Source: Adiantum capillus-veneris
Taxonomy: Eukaryota; Streptophyta; Polypodiopsida; Polypodiales; Pteridaceae
Direction of reading: 5' to 3'
Assembly (NCBI GenBank): GCA_014529385.2
Contig: CM043957.1
Location: 68,072,503 to 68,136,502 of the forward strand
DNA: 64,000 nt
Within the stretch, counting starts at the first letter, position 1, and the number at the start of each line of letters is the position of its first letter. The notes below the pieces were generated by a model that saw only the letters and a program-made list of their open reading frames with translations, had not been told where the DNA came from and did not search any database. Positions 1 through 15,800 of the stretch are shown here, piece after piece. The position numbers and the translations under genes were made by a program.

Positions 1-1575
1 CATGCTACTTCAGATGTCGCCATTGTAGCACCCTTGTAATCTGCCTCTATACTCAATCAAGAAACTCTTGGTTTCTTCTTGACACTCCATGGGATAGCAG
101 CACTCCCAAGCCAAGCATCAACTTGTTCTTCAAGGCCTCGGGAGAGCCACCATGTAGTCTCTACATAGGTTGCTACTTGCACAAATTTACCTTTAAAGCA
201 ATTGATTCCACACCTTCTTTTGCAAAATGGCCCAAAATTTGAGTTTTACTAAATGTGTCATTGCTTATAAAGACCATATTCCCACAACCTTTTCTTGTCA
301 GTGGCTTCTAGAGCCATACATAAACCAAAAACCCTTAGCTCAAATCTATGTAGTACAATAGAGCATGCAATTTCCAAATTCCAAAAATTATTGCAAATAA
401 TTTTGACTTTCGACTTAAAAGTTGAGCATCAAGAAAATTATTGACACTGTAAAACATACTACTTATTGGTTTTACAATTGATCAAATTCCCATGCATATG
501 TTGATTATTTGTAACCAATCAAAAAATAAAAACTGTACTTTACTTGTCTTTTCACGTGCCAATTTTTGAATCTACCAATTATTGTTTTTTTGTCGATACA
601 AGTATCATTGTTTTTTGTACCACTTTGCTTGCCTTCTCTTGCGCGCATTTTGAACACTGTGTTTTTTGTAAATGTGTGCATATGGACATGATGCCCGATT
701 TCAAAAGTGTGTGTGGGCGTTCTTTTGGTGGTCTTTTTAGCTTTACTTAGCAAAAACATGCAGGGCACATTGTTAGTGTAGCGCCAGCTATCGGATTGCA
801 GTAATTGCCCGCTAGTGAATTTTTTAAAGTGACTTGTATATAACCAAAACTCATGTAAAAAATTAAAAAAGTTCATCCAAAGTTCAAAAATTTGCAATTT
901 TTGGATCGTTGTGTCGATGATGCTTTTGGATGCAATTTTTACCCTTGTCTTGCCTTCTCTACATGCAGTCGTATCAGGACAGCTCTCTATTTGCGTCAAT
1001 TTTGCACATAGCGACATGTAGAATCAATTTTGGTCATCTTCAGATTTCTCGCCAATCATTTTTTAAGATTTTTTACAAGCTTTAAAATTCCCCAATTGGA
1101 GTTATGCTCTTCAGGTTACGACTAGTTCTTTGTAGGGTTATGGCTATGGCAGCATAGTGGCAAATTGCATGCAGCTAGATTGGGAGGGCATGTATCCATG
1201 AATTATGGAATTGATGTTGAATTTGTGGGTTTGTGATATTTAATTTTGAAAGGGAAGGCCCTTATCTTCATATGCATTGGTCGCCGTGTGCTGTAAATCC
1301 ATGCTTTGACAGGGTTTTGCTCCTATGTGTTATGGTCCTTTGGGTGGGCGTGTGCTTGTAAATTCCCAAGGGAGCATAGGCCTTTTGGTTGGGGTTTACT
1401 AAGAGTGATTTTGGTATAATTTTTGGTGCTGAGGTTGAAGTTTTAATGCTCTTGGGCTAAAAAGCTATAGAGGTGTCCCACTTTTTCTTTTGCCCAATAG
1501 TGTTTTGGTGCCCGCCATCGAGGAGTTGCTTCAAGTTATCTTCAGTCTTAGTGGTTCATACATAGAAGTTCAGTC
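1..1575. other. AT-rich stretch without a recognised gene
   Basis: I see no protein similarity, RNA gene or long repeat here. The open frames (for example the minus-strand one at 505-1017) are low-complexity readings of AT-rich DNA with no domain or codon pattern I can recognise. Confidence 0.5.
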
Positions 1576-2636
1576 ATGGTCAATCTCAATGATACCTTAT
1601 TGAGGATGAATGATATGATAAATAAGTTGAAGCTAAGCAGCATAGCAGAGTTAGACATTCACTACATGAGGTTTTTCTCTCTAAAGCAGGAGATAGAGGT
1701 TCTTGGGGATATGGTTCTGGATGCAAAGCAAGAGAGGTTCTTGTTCATTAGTACTCTTCCTCTTGGGTGTGAGGAGAATTTTTGATTTCTTGAAGCAAGG
1801 TAGATGGCTAGAAAAGGTCAAAAAGTCTTCTACTTTGTCATGGGTTTCACACAAGAGCTCCTCTGTCACTAGTGATGATTGTAGCAATGATGATGAGATT
1901 GAGTCAGATGTAGAAGATGAGGTTTTCTCCCTTGATGATGTAGATTTTAATGAGGAGTTATGTGCAAGAAATATTGTGAAAGAAAGAACCTTGTATGACA
2001 AAGAGATCCATGACAAAGATGAAGTAGAGAATTCTTGTGAAGATGAGTTCTTTCATACTTCTATGTATTTGGATCACATGCTTATCAATTCTCTTACTTG
2101 TGATACAAATTGCCTGCATGTTGAGATTATGGGTGACATTTACTCTCCTCATTCTCATGAGTTGGCATGGTATCCTGATGACTTGTGGGAATGTGGGCCC
2201 ATTTGGGATGCTGAGATTGATATTGGTGATGTCGATGATGTTATTGGTGGCACTGAGTTTCTTTCTAGTTATGATCTTCATTGTTGTGAGCAAGAGGTGG
2301 TTTGAGTGATGTGGATTGTGATGGTAGTCTTGATTGGGGATTTGATGATCCGCAAGTTGAGATGGATGAGAAGATGCAAGTCAATGTGTGCCATGCATTG
2401 TCAAGGGTAAAAAAGCTTAGGGAAACCTCTATGTATGTGTGGATGTTGAAGAGTATTGTACCTTGGAAAGTTGGGCCAGCCATGAAGACATGGATACAAT
2501 GGATGTTTTTTCTTGGCCTAATGTGAGAGATACATCTCCTGGTGGTGAGAATGTTGAAGGATTCCATTATGTGTGCACGATCGATGCAAGGGATAATACT
2601 TTTCCATTTGATCATGGTAAGGGTATATGGTGTTGA
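1576..2636 (+). pseudogene. Degenerate acidic protein-coding relic, unknown
   Basis: I do not recognise this gene. Open segments follow each other in changing frames at 1576-1785, about 1760-2305, 2302-2440 and 2439-2636, as expected of one old reading frame broken by small indels. The conceptual product is strongly acidic, with Asp/Glu clusters such as SDVEDEVFSLDDVDFNEE near the middle and aromatic-rich acidic stretches (ELAWYPDDLWECGPIWD) later. No zinc knuckle, protease or polymerase motif is visible. Such acidic regions occur in some retroelement gag-side proteins, so a transposon origin is possible, but nothing seen here decides it. Confidence 0.3.
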
Positions 2637-3185
2637 TTCCTTTGTACATGATATATCTTTGTACATAATACCTTCCATGGTTTCTCTCACCCTCTTCACC
2701 ATTACCCTCCCATCTCACCTCTATAGCTCTCATACGGACTTCTACATGTACATTCACCATTTCTATGCTTCTCTCTGTCACTTCTAAGTTACAATTCCTT
2801 CTTATCTCTTATCTGTATACATAAAATTGAGCATAAAAACCATTCCTAAACTCTGTAAATTGGGGGATTTCATCAACCAGAATTTCCATTTTCATTGTGG
2901 TGATCAACCTTGGTAGCGACAGTGTAAAGAAGAGAAGAAGAAGGAGAGGATTGGCAGTCATTTTTTACGATCTACTCAAAGGTGAGTCCAACTTCTTCAA
3001 AGCTTCACCATCACAAGAATTCCCTCACTTCATTCACCCATCTTCCTTCAATTATTCAATTCATTCTATCCATTAAATGTATCATTAACTAAATTAGTGA
3101 TTACTAATACTAACTAGTAACCTACTAACACAAATATCCATTGAACTAACCTAAAAGGCACCTTACCTCAAGGTATGTACAGAGT

Positions 3186-3223
<38 letters not shown>

Positions 3224-4780
3224 CCTTAAAACTCTAATTTCACCTTATCTACTTTCAATAATTCTCTCTCTTGAGCCAACATCCATGATTCAAGCAAACA
3301 AAAAAGATCTGTAATGTTTTGATATTTCAAAAAATCATAATCTTGATTAGACTAGCTTGTAAAATAAGACTACCAATAACCATAATGAGGGGTCTCCAAC
3401 CTAGAAATAGGCCTCTCTCCTTCTTGCTCATATATCCCACATAGCACCCCAATACTATATGCGCGAGAAGAGACTTAGGTGTAGTGACTACTTTGTGATC
3501 TTCACACTTGGTGTGAGGGAAGCTTGACACTACACATTGCAAGTGAGAGAGTGTAAATGCCATTTCCCGAATCGCTATTTTACATGCTCTTCCATTATCA
3601 ACAATTTGAGGTTTTGGTGCTTCATAGGCATGTTTTGGCTTCAAATCTTCATCTTTTCATTTGTGCAATGCGGTTCGGTAAATGCAAGGTGACTCGTATC
3701 CTTTAAGTTCTGTCATTGGATCTTGTTTGAGAAAGTGGTTGGTGTGTTTTCATTGCCTGATTTTTATCCATTGTAAAAGGGTATGGTGGTGAGAGGTGTC
3801 CCACAGCCCTAAGATAATGTGTGTGTGATGGCAATGGTTAGCATTCACTAAGCATTGGTTTAGTTGTGTACAAGCTCCTTGAAAGCATCTAAACAAACAA
3901 TATCATCTTGCAAGTTTGCAAACCAGGTATTACACAAACTCTATTCCTCTCTCTCTTCCCTTGCTCTACATCATTCTTGCTCCACTTGGTGCGTGTCTTT
4001 GTGAGGGATTTTTTGTGTGTGTTTTGTTGTGCCTCTTTTGGTCATGACAAAACCCGGTTGCGTCCTAGTTCGCATCCCATATAGCTAGGTGGTGCCCCTT
4101 TTCTTGTTTGGGTTTGGATATGGGTTTGTTGTTGTGCTTTGTGCTTGTGGTTGGCCTACCCCCAATTGAGCAGCAGAAGAGCCTTGAGGAGTGTTTAGAG
4201 GTCGTTTCTCTTGTTGCCCGCCCCAGACCGCCTCCCCATGTTTTGACAACATGATGGAAAGGTCATACAAAATTGTGCTCCTTGAGCAAATCAATGAAGC
4301 ATTGAAGTGGAAAATATTAGAAATGATCTTGTCTTGCTTGCTTTGCAAACATCAAAGCCCCCTTCTAGTGCTCTAACTTTTGAAGGAAAACAAGATCTAA
4401 ACAACTCGTAGCAAGTCTTGGATAAAGCCTCTCCAAAAAGACTATAAATCCATCTTTTCTTTTGATCCAATCATAGATACTTGAATTGTGGTTGAATTTT
4501 GGAAATTTTTGCAAAAATTTAAAATTTTGGGTTGAACCTACTTGCCATCTTTGGTTGCCATTTAACACCCTTGCGGTACTATCTCTCATGGTTTCCAAGC
4601 TTCAGGAGAGTTTTGAAAATGAGAAAATACCTTGTTGTGTGGGAAATCCTCTTTTGGGGGGCATGGTCAAAGGGTTTTTGGAATTAACTCCTAAAGGGCG
4701 TGCCCTTAATGTGGAATAGCTTGGGAAAAAAAAAGGCTATGGCATTTAGGAAAGGTTATGGGGCAGCACAACCATGAGAA
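2637..4780. other. Noncoding stretch with one (CT)15 microsatellite
   Basis: No gene is supported. The clear feature is a CT dinucleotide run at about 3191-3220 followed by a short C run. A sequence resembling a primer binding site (TGGTAGCGACAG, near 2911) has no LTR beside it and is not called. Confidence 0.5.
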
Positions 4781-4781
4781 G

Positions 4782-4913
4782 AGCTACATGGGCTTGTGTG
4801 TTGCTTGGTTGCACATATCGTAGAAGGGAAAACTCCTCAGCACGTCAGGGTGCTCCATTTTGGAGCTCGTCGTGTGCAATTTTGTACAGGTTGTTTCATG
4901 CCCGCCATGACAA

Positions 4914-4966
<53 letters not shown>
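4782..4966. repeat. Dispersed repeat block A, copy 1, ending in (GA)n
   Basis: This block matches 19306-19522 over its whole length. Shared landmarks include CAGCACGTCAGGGTGCTCC and TTTTGGAGCT, and both copies run directly into a (GA)n tract (here 4917-4966). Copy 2 carries about 25 extra bases before the GA run. Together with block B it appears in the same order on either side of an old Ty3 integrase gene. The pair may therefore be remnants of that element's LTRs, but this is inference. Confidence 0.7.
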
Positions 4967-4971
<5 letters not shown>

Positions 4972-5125
4972 TTATCATCCATGGAGGTCAGATATGACCC
5001 ATGGGACCAAAACAAAAATATTACATTTGTTCTTTCGTGGTGGAAGTGTTAGATACCTATCAGTTAGGGACTGAGGGTCCATCAAGGGCAAAGAAAAAAG
5101 GAACGGATAAGAACAAAAACAAAAC

Positions 5126-5824
5126 CTAAGGGGGGTCATGTGGGAGGGGAGATGGCTTGGGAGTTTGAAACTCCTGAATGATGGATTTACTGCCATGGTA
5201 GACTGCCCATTTATCTTGTTTACGAGATTCATGCATCTTTTTGAGCTCTCTTGCTTTACGCTTGAGTTGCAATCAATTCCTTGGTGATCCAAAGCTTTGT
5301 CCCCTTGAGGTGATAGGATTGACATAGCAACCTCGTCCGTTCTTCTTTGTTCTTGAAAGTGAGGATGCATTGGCCAAGAGGCACACGCCTATGTGCGTCA
5401 TTGATCCAAGAGACAGTGTCGAGCTCGATGTTGATTGGTTGAAGAAAGTCATTGAGCTTGATGATGAATTCTTCAAGGGTATCCTCCTCAATGCACCATG
5501 AAAGGAGGAGAGTCCTCCAGTCCTAATTTTGAGGGCAAGGAATTCTTGTATCCAACATTCTTGTAAGGCTGCTTGTATTTCATTGTCAATCTTCTTATGT
5601 GTTGCCTCATTAGCTTCTTTCTGAGCTGTCTTGACATTCTCAACGAGCGAAGCTTCAACTTCGAGTTTCTTTGCGAGTAAAGTTTCACTCTCCTTAGCCT
5701 TTGTATCCTCAAGCTTACTGAAGCATTTTTTCAGTTCAGCATTCTCCAAAACAAGTTCTTGGATACGAGCCTCTAGGGTCGTGATCCTTGCATCTTGGCG
5801 AGCAGCGGGATCCTTCCTGGGCAC
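5126..5824 (-). pseudogene. Relic of an L1 ORF1p-like RNA-binding protein
   Basis: From a methionine at 5824 the product starts with a short basic segment and then a long heptad-like coiled coil (about residues 12-95, e.g. ITTLEARIQELVLENAELKK). After a frame change near 5500 the coding continues with a segment like the RNA-recognition part of L1 ORF1 proteins (WINDAHRRVPLGQCILTFKN, then KEERTRLLCQSYHLKGTKLW). A stop and second frame change near 5265 lead to a tail (RELKKMHESRKQDKWAVYHG) that resembles the ORF1p C-terminal domain and ends at TAG 5126-5128. The order coiled coil, RRM-like, CTD is typical of L1 ORF1p (Transposase_22-type) proteins. Plant L1 elements usually carry a zinc-knuckle gag-like ORF1 instead, so this is unusual. 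No partner reverse transcriptase lies next to it. Confidence 0.45.
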
Positions 5825-6131
5825 GGCTGCACAACAAGAAAACTCTTGTGTGTGTGCCGGAAATCGGTGTGTTGAAGGAAGTCATGACTAAAGAACCTTC
5901 AATCTGATGTGCAAAAACCTTTGGGTCTATGGCTAAGCTCTTTGTGGAAAAACTGATGTGAGACCCTACTCTTGTGGCCTTTCAAAGTAACCTTAATGCT
6001 AGCCCAATTTGAGCTCTGCTCAATGAAGTCAAGAGGGACGGTTCTGCAAACTGGACGAAAGGGGCACCTTTTGCTGACCACGGGCATGGCCCTGCTAACC
6101 AAGAGCACAGTACCGAGACAAACAACGTTGT

Positions 6132-6266
6132 TTGAGGTTGAAATCTATTGTCCAAGGTTGAGGGCACCGCCTGTGCAGTATCAAAACGGCAGCGCTATTG
6201 AGGTCGATCTGTTGTTCAATGTCGAAAGGGCACCGCCTGTGCATTACTACCAAAATGGCGCTGTCA
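6132..6266. repeat. Two-unit imperfect tandem repeat, about 66 bp
   Basis: Units start at 6132 and 6198, both with TTGAGGT, and share GGGCACCGCCTGTGCA and a CAAAA-GGC-CGCT tail. It lies in otherwise unassigned sequence between the ORF1p relic and the large GA tract. Confidence 0.7.
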
Positions 6267-6368
6267 ATCATGCCCTGGAGATGAGACAGAGCTGGGCCTT
6301 AACGCCCCGCCACAGGGCCGTCCCTCGCCCTGGGGGGAGACTCCTGAAGATGGAAAGCAAGGGCAGAG

Positions 6369-7375
<1,007 letters not shown>

Positions 7376-7385
7376 ACTATATTTT

Positions 7386-7676
7386 TGTGCAAGGGAGAAT
7401 ACCAGTTATCACTAAGGCTCATAGTGGGGATGCAGGTGGCCACTTTTCCACAGACATTACTTTCAAGAAAATCCTACAGGCAGTCTCTGGTGACAAACCA
7501 TGATGGTAGATGTAATGGCATTTTGAAATACCTGTGATACTCAGTGGATGGGAAGATTGACAACAACTGGCATGACACTTGTGACTCTAGTACAGCCACT
7601 GCGAGTGCTCATGAAGTGGGGATTGGACTTGATGGGTCCATTTAAGAAGATCACTCCTAGGAAACACTAGGTATAC
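7386..7676 (+). pseudogene. Ty3 integrase, N-terminal half, split by later insertion
   Basis: The conceptual product holds an integrase zinc-binding region (AHSGDAGGHF, then TFKKIL), a decayed CxxCQ segment, and the start of the catalytic core (KWGLDLMGPF, whose Asp is the first catalytic residue). The reading breaks off at 7676, where the chromovirus LTR begins. It resumes at 18327 with the next expected core segment (MATRYVSKWVE). Several stops and frame changes show that the gene was already old. Its gag, protease and RT parts are absent upstream. Confidence 0.8.
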
Positions 7677-8169
7677 TGTCATAATAATCAATATCTAATT
7701 CTCCTAAATGATCTTCTCATGTTAAACTGATCATTTAATATGGGGAAGTGCCAGGGGAGAAAAAGCTAGAATATTGGTTAAGCTAGTAGACCGACCATAG
7801 TAGGGATCCAAAGGAGGGCAAATAGGGATCCAAAGAGGGGGTCATCTGTAAAAGAGCCATGTGCAACAATGGGATTAAAAGACCCTAAGGTTCAGCCCAT
7901 CAAGACTTCCAAAATGCTAAGGTTCCAAAATTCAAAGGTTGTGTCCAAAGGTCAAACATTGGGGGAATTGGATGCTTTGTGTGTGTCCCAAAAGTCTTTG
8001 GCAATCCCTACATAGGAGGGGAGCCTTGCAAGTAGGGGATGAGAGAGAAACTCACACACACACACACACACACACACAAGCTCCCTTTACACAAAGGGAA
8101 TGAGGGACACATGTCAGCTCCCTAGCCTAGATGCCCACAAGGTGTATCCAATTCCTATTGGATGGCCTT

Positions 8170-9892
<1,723 letters not shown>

Positions 9893-11002
9893 GCCTTGGA
9901 GGTGGAACAATGAGAATTAGGCTAGAGTAACTCTAGTTTAATTAATTAAAAAACACTTAATAAAGAACCAGCAAGAATTAGGCTCTCTAGAAGACTATTG
10001 GACAGTCTCCCAAGGGGACCAATGAGCATTCAGCAGCTCAATGGCTTGCCTGATTCCTATTGGCCAGGAGGCAAAGGGGTCCAATGAGAGTTTAGTTGAA
10101 TTAAATAATTACCTAAAGCTCTCACAAAAGGGGAAAGGGGGACACATGTCAGAAGGCTATCACTTATACTGCTTAATTACCAGTGGCTAAGCCTGGGGAG
10201 GTCCAATAGGATGCTAGCAACAGCAAAAAGAAAGAGGGATCGACCGAGAGAGAGAGAGGGGGCTGATTTTTGCAAGGCATTATCACACGCACACTCACAG
10301 TAGCTCATGTGTGAAGAAAAGAAGACTCTCTCTCCTTCTCAAGCTTTAATGGAAAGCTTATCACCTACTCCAAGCTTGTAAGAAGGAAGGCCTACACCTA
10401 CAGCTCTTGGCCTTGTGATGCAAATTCAACTAAGAGCCAAGCTTCAATGCATGCTCATCTCCTCTACCATGCTAATTACTAAGCTAAGCTATGCTAATAT
10501 GAGTGATTATGTGAGGAGATGTACATCTTTCTCGTAAGAATACTCCTTCTTCCTCTCAATCTACTCTCATACCCCGCTAGCTCTCACCATCTTCGAAGGT
10601 GTGTGAGGTCTTGGGTCTGAGACCGTGAGGGAATTGATGTTGTGTTTAATAAGTGTTTTGCGTAGTGCATGAAGTTTCCATCTTCATTGCACTAGCTAGT
10701 ATTGAAGGAACATAAGAAATTGTATTGTAAAATGTCTCTCTTGATGGGAGAAACCATAATACAAAGCCTTTTGGAGGGGGGACCGGCTCCATGCAAATCC
10801 GGTCCTCAACTGTTGTCAATTGCTTAATTTCTCTCTCTTTTGAAGTATTGTTCATGATATCTAACTAGGTGTTATGCTTTTAGTTGCTTTCTCCACCCAA
10901 GCACTCTTGTTAATCTCATTAGGAATCTATTCTAATGAAATGCTCACTATGTTCATGCTATTTTCCGCTACACACAAGTTACTAGGCCATTAAATGTTAC
11001 AT

Positions 11003-11015
11003 TGGTATAAGAGCA
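11003..11015 (+). other. Primer binding site (initiator Met tRNA type)
   Basis: TGGTATAAGAGCA starts two bases after the LTR end at 11001. It matches the usual plant initiator-Met primer site TGGTATCAGAGCA with one change. Minus-strand DNA synthesis of the chromovirus would have started here. Confidence 0.85.
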
Positions 11016-11401
11016 CAAGGTTTCTCTTTTCTTGCTCAATAAGGGAGGTCCTCAAGCTAGCTATAAATGGTTGGTACTATTAATTGCATGTGAGTAAGTA
11101 GAATAACAATTTTTCAGCCTTGCAGTGCGCCTGCCTTTGTGCAGTTAACGGGGCATCACCGTCGAGAGCTATGGTCTTAATAGTGGAGTCCTACGGGGCT
11201 TGCCTACGGCTAACCACTATTGAACTATTAGAAGCTTGATAGGAGCCAGTGTTGTTTTGGTGTTGAATGACCCTCTCTTCTATTCCTTCCAATTAATGGT
11301 ATTCGAGCCACGGGTACAGTAGCTTGAGTGCTTTTCTAAAGGGGTAAAGAGGAGTAGCAACTAGGGCTTGAAGTGCCAAAGTACACCTAAAACTTCAGGG
11401 A

Positions 11402-12898
11402 ATGGCTGACGATAGTAAAGAGAGTGAAATTAATGTTGATAACTTTCATTTTATTAATGAGCAAGCTACTAATGATGCCTGATGCTTGTTAACTATCTTG
11501 TTTCTAGGCTTCAACAAGCCTTGGGCAATCCATCCCTCCAAAGTAAAGTGCAACGGCAACTTCGTGCTCATGGGATTCTCCAAGCTCCCCACCATGACGA
11601 GAGAACACCTAGGAAGCCTCCTTGTGAGACTTCCAAAAGAGGTCTATCTCCGATTCGGAAAGAAGAAGAGGATCCCTACAAAGGGCTCGGAAATTTGCTC
11701 CTTGATGACACATCTCCTTCTCAAAGGAGAATTCAAGAGCCTCCACCGAAGGAACGAGAAAGAAGTGAGTCTCCCACCACCTCGGCGGAGATGGCTCCAC
11801 GAAGACGGAGGGCTAAACGCTCTCCATCACCTCCAAAACGGAGAAGACCATCGCATACTTCTCCACACCATACTTCAAAGAGGGATGACAAAAAGCAAGA
11901 GAAGAAAAAGGCGAGAAAGAGGACACCCTCTTCTCCATCTTCTTCATCCTCTTCCTCTTATGAAAGTGATGGTCAAGACAACGAAGATCAAGGCAAGAAA
12001 AAGGCGAGAAAGAGGTCACCCTTTTCTCCATCTTCCTCAAATTCTTCATCTTCTGAAGAAAGTGATGGTGCATCTTTTGAAACATCAAAAAGAAGAGGCC
12101 ATAGGAAATCCTATGCCGCATGGAAGAGGTCATCCAAGGTCAAGAAGTTCAAAGAGGGAGGGAAGAGCATCTCTTTCCTTACCTATGATGGCACTTTTGG
12201 TGCTACGAACAAAGTCTTGGCCTTTATCCAACAATTTGATGTGACGTTCAGAGATGAGGGCTTCACGGAGTCCTTTAAGCTACGCCATGTAGCTATGCAC
12301 TTTCAAAAGTCCGCCAGGCAATGGTGACCTAGCCTACGGGCCAACGGTGAAGCTCCACGAACATGGAAAGCTTTAAGAGCTTCCATTATGAAGCAGTTTT
12401 TGGCCACCGATGCCAAAGAAAAATTACTCACCGAATGGCGAAGCTTAAAGCTCTCTCCTTATGAATCCATCCACAAATATGTAGACAAGTTTTGGGACCT
12501 ACAACTCAAAGCCACTGTCTTCAAAAAGTTGGATTTTGGAGAGCAAAAGCAGCAATTTTGCATGGGCTTAACCGAAGAAATGGCAAAGTATGTCAACTCC
12601 CAAAGGCCACACACCCTATCGTCGGTAATACATCATACTATGGTGGCCTCTCGAATCAATTTCCAAATAGGGGCTAAGAGGAATTCTAAGCCCCCTGAAA
12701 ACAAGGGTTCCAATGAGCCTAAGGGGAAGGACAATCTCCAAAAGTCTCCTAAGGGCAACTCCAACAAAGCTAAAGAGAAGGGAGTTTATAAAGGCAAAAA
12801 TAAACTCTCTCCTGAAGAGCTTGAGCGTTATTGCAAGGATAACTGATGTTTCAAGTGCGGCGAACAAGAGCATGCGTACCGCGCTTGTCCCCAAAAGA
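11402..12898 (+). pseudogene. Chromovirus gag with zinc knuckle
   Basis: The probable start is ATG 11402 (MADDSKESE). The frame changes near 11480 and the main part begins with a Ser/Arg/Lys-rich, charged segment (11780-12130; e.g. RRRRAKRSPSPPKRRRP). A retrotransposon gag core follows (FLTYDGTFGATNKVLAFIQQ ... YESIHKYVDKFWDLQLKA). A TGA at 12325-12327 interrupts the core after ARQW and TGA 12844-12846 lies just before the zinc knuckle CFKCGEQEHAYRACP (12847-12891), a correct CX2CX4HX4C. Gag packages the element RNA and forms the particle. The basic serine-rich N-terminal half is longer than usual for chromovirus gag. Confidence 0.85.
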
Positions 12899-15800
12899 AC
12901 AACCGCCATGATCCTCCTAGAGCTACCTTGGTCGAAATCCAAGAGGAGGAAACTCACCACAAAGGATCTCCTCTATGCCATGCTTGGGGAAAGGTAAGAG
13001 AACATGATGCCTTTATTATCTTTGACCCCGTTTCTACTCATAATTTTATATCTATAGAGTTGTCCACCAAGCTAGGCATACAAACCTATGAGATGGGAGA
13101 TGTCCTACCCGCAGACGGTGCTTTCAAGGGGCAAGAAGCTTCAGTCACTCCCTTAATCGATAAATTGAGGCTCCATGTCCAAAGCTATGTGGACAAAGAG
13201 GACTTTTTTATCTCTCCTCTCAAGCATGAGGATGTCGTCCTAGGGGAACCATGGTTTGATTGCATGGCTGCCAATGTTAAATTCCCTGAAAAGGAGAATC
13301 TCCTTTAAGTTCATGGAAAAAGATATGTATATAGGTGCTAAGGAAATGGGTAACACTATACCCATTGTACATACACAAGCTTTCAACAAGCCAATAAAGA
13401 GCTCTATTTCCATGTACATGATTTTTGTTAAAGATTCTCAAAATGAACCTAATGTTTTAGCAAAAGAAAATATACACAATCAAAAGGAATTAGAGTTATC
13501 CAATTTTCTCAAGGGGTTTCAAGATGTCTTTATTGACGACATCACTTGTGAGCTACCTCCTAAACGAGGCAATGATGACCATGCAATTGAACTTCTTCCA
13601 GGAAGTTCACCGCCTAACAAACCTCCTTATAGAGTTTCTCAAGCTCAACAAGAGGAGATTATGCAGCAAGTGCATGAGTTAGTTGAGAAGGGCATGGTTA
13701 GGCCTAGCTCATCTCCATTTTGTTCTCCTGTGCTACTAGTGCAAAAGAAAGACGGCACATATCGTACGTGTGTCGAATATACAACACTAAATAGGATCAC
13801 TATCAAAAGGATTCCCGTTCCATGGGTAGAAGAATTATTTGATAAGCTACAAGGCACCACCTACTTCAGTAGAATTGACCTAAAAGGTGGCTATCATCAA
13901 ATAAGGATAGTTGATCAAGACATTGTAAAGACTGCATTTCGCACTACGTTTGGTCTTTATGAATACATTGTCATGCCTTTGGCTTGACCAATGCACCAGC
14001 CACATTCAACCACTTGATGGAGAAGCTATCCAAGCCTCACCAAACCTTTACTGAAGTGTTCTTTGATGATATCATCATCTACTCTAATTCATTAGACGAA
14101 CACAAGCGACACCTCCATGTAATATTTCAAGTTCTAAGAGAGAATAAGCTTTATGTTAATCGAAAGAAAAGTGATTTTTTCTTACAAGAGATTCAATATT
14201 TAGGTCACATTATCTCTCAAGATGGCATCCAAATGGATCCATCAAAGTTAGAGGTAATAAAAGGATGGCCTAAACCAAAGAATCTTCATGAGTTAAGAAG
14301 CTTTATAGGTATGTGCGCATACTTTAGACGCTTCATAGAAAAGTTCTCACTAATAGCAGGACCATTACATGACCTAACAAAGAAAAACGTTAGGTAGACA
14401 TGGTCTGCCAAGGAGAACAATGCTTTTGAAAAGCTTAAAGAAAAGTTTATCTCTCAACCTGTGCTTACACTATCGGATCTCTCAAAGCCATTTGAGGTCC
14501 AATGCGATGCTTGTCGTGATTGCCTTGGAGTTGTTTTGCTTCAAGAAGGGCACGCCATAGGCTATGAAAGTCGAAGGCTCGACCCTGTTGAGCAAGCTCT
14601 AGGCATATATGAAAAGGAACTCCTTGCAGTTCTACATGCCTTAGACTCATGGAAGCACTATTTATTGGGGACTCCTTTCATTCTGCAAACGGATCACCAA
14701 AGTCTTAAGTACTTCATGACGCATACCAAGCTCTCCGACAAACAAATGAGGTGGGAAAATTTTCTTTCGCAATTTCATTTTCATATTGCTCACATTGCTG
14801 GCAAGCATAATCAAGTAGCCGATGCACTCTCAAGACGGCCGAGAGTGAATGCGGTTTCCATAGCAACTCACAATGATCTATCTTCTATGATAGAGGAGTA
14901 TGCTATTGATCCCCATTTTAGAGATTTGATTTCAGCCCTTGCACTAGGGAAGAAAGAGGAACCATTTACTTTACAACATGGTTATCTTCTCTATGGCAAT
15001 AGACTATGCGTTACTAGCTCACTACGTGAGAAAGTAATGTATGAATCTCATGCTCCTCCTTATGCAGGGCATAGAGGGATTCAGTCTACCCTAAAGGGGA
15101 TTGAAACATATTTCTATTGGCCTACCATGAAAGCAAACATACAAGAGTATGTTTCTAAATGTGTGGTATGCCAAAAGACGAAGTTTGATAGAGGGAAGCA
15201 ACTTGGATTGCTTCAACCGTTGCCAATCCCTAATTCACCATGGGAGAGCATATCCATGGATTTTATCTTTGGATTGCCTAAGTCTATCCATGGGAATACG
15301 GGAATATTGACGACAGTAGACAGGTTTAGTAAACAAGCTCATTTTATACCTGTCAAAAAGACTATCAAAGCCCATCAAATGGCAACCCTCTTCATTTCAC
15401 AAATCTTCAAGTACCATGGCTTGCCAATGTCCATAGTGTCAGATAGAGATCCTAGAATGACCAGTAATTTCTGGAAGGGTCTCTTTGAGAATTTAGGAAC
15501 AAGGCTAAACTTCTCTTCGGCCTATGACCCGCAAACGGATGGCCAAAGTGAAATAGCTAGCCTAACACTTCGCAATCTACTAAAAGCCTATGTAGCGGAA
15601 GTAGATCAAAGATCCCAATGGGAGAAGTACTTACCCTTAGTGGAGTATGCCTACAATAACACTGTACATACTTCCACGGGAAAAGCACCTTTTGAGGTAA
15701 TAGAGGGAAGATCAAAAAGTCCCTTGCTACTTAAGGTACATGGGAAGATCTTCGTCGCAGATGAGTATAGCCGAGACCTACAAGAATCTTTCCAAAAGAT

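Noticed and set aside
505-1017. Minus-strand ORF of 170 codons
   Set aside because: No domain or similarity, AT-rich DNA, and a competing frame on the other strand; chance openness is likelier.
2900-2930. Primer-binding-site-like TGGTAGCGACAG
   Set aside because: No LTR end precedes it and no gag-pol follows.
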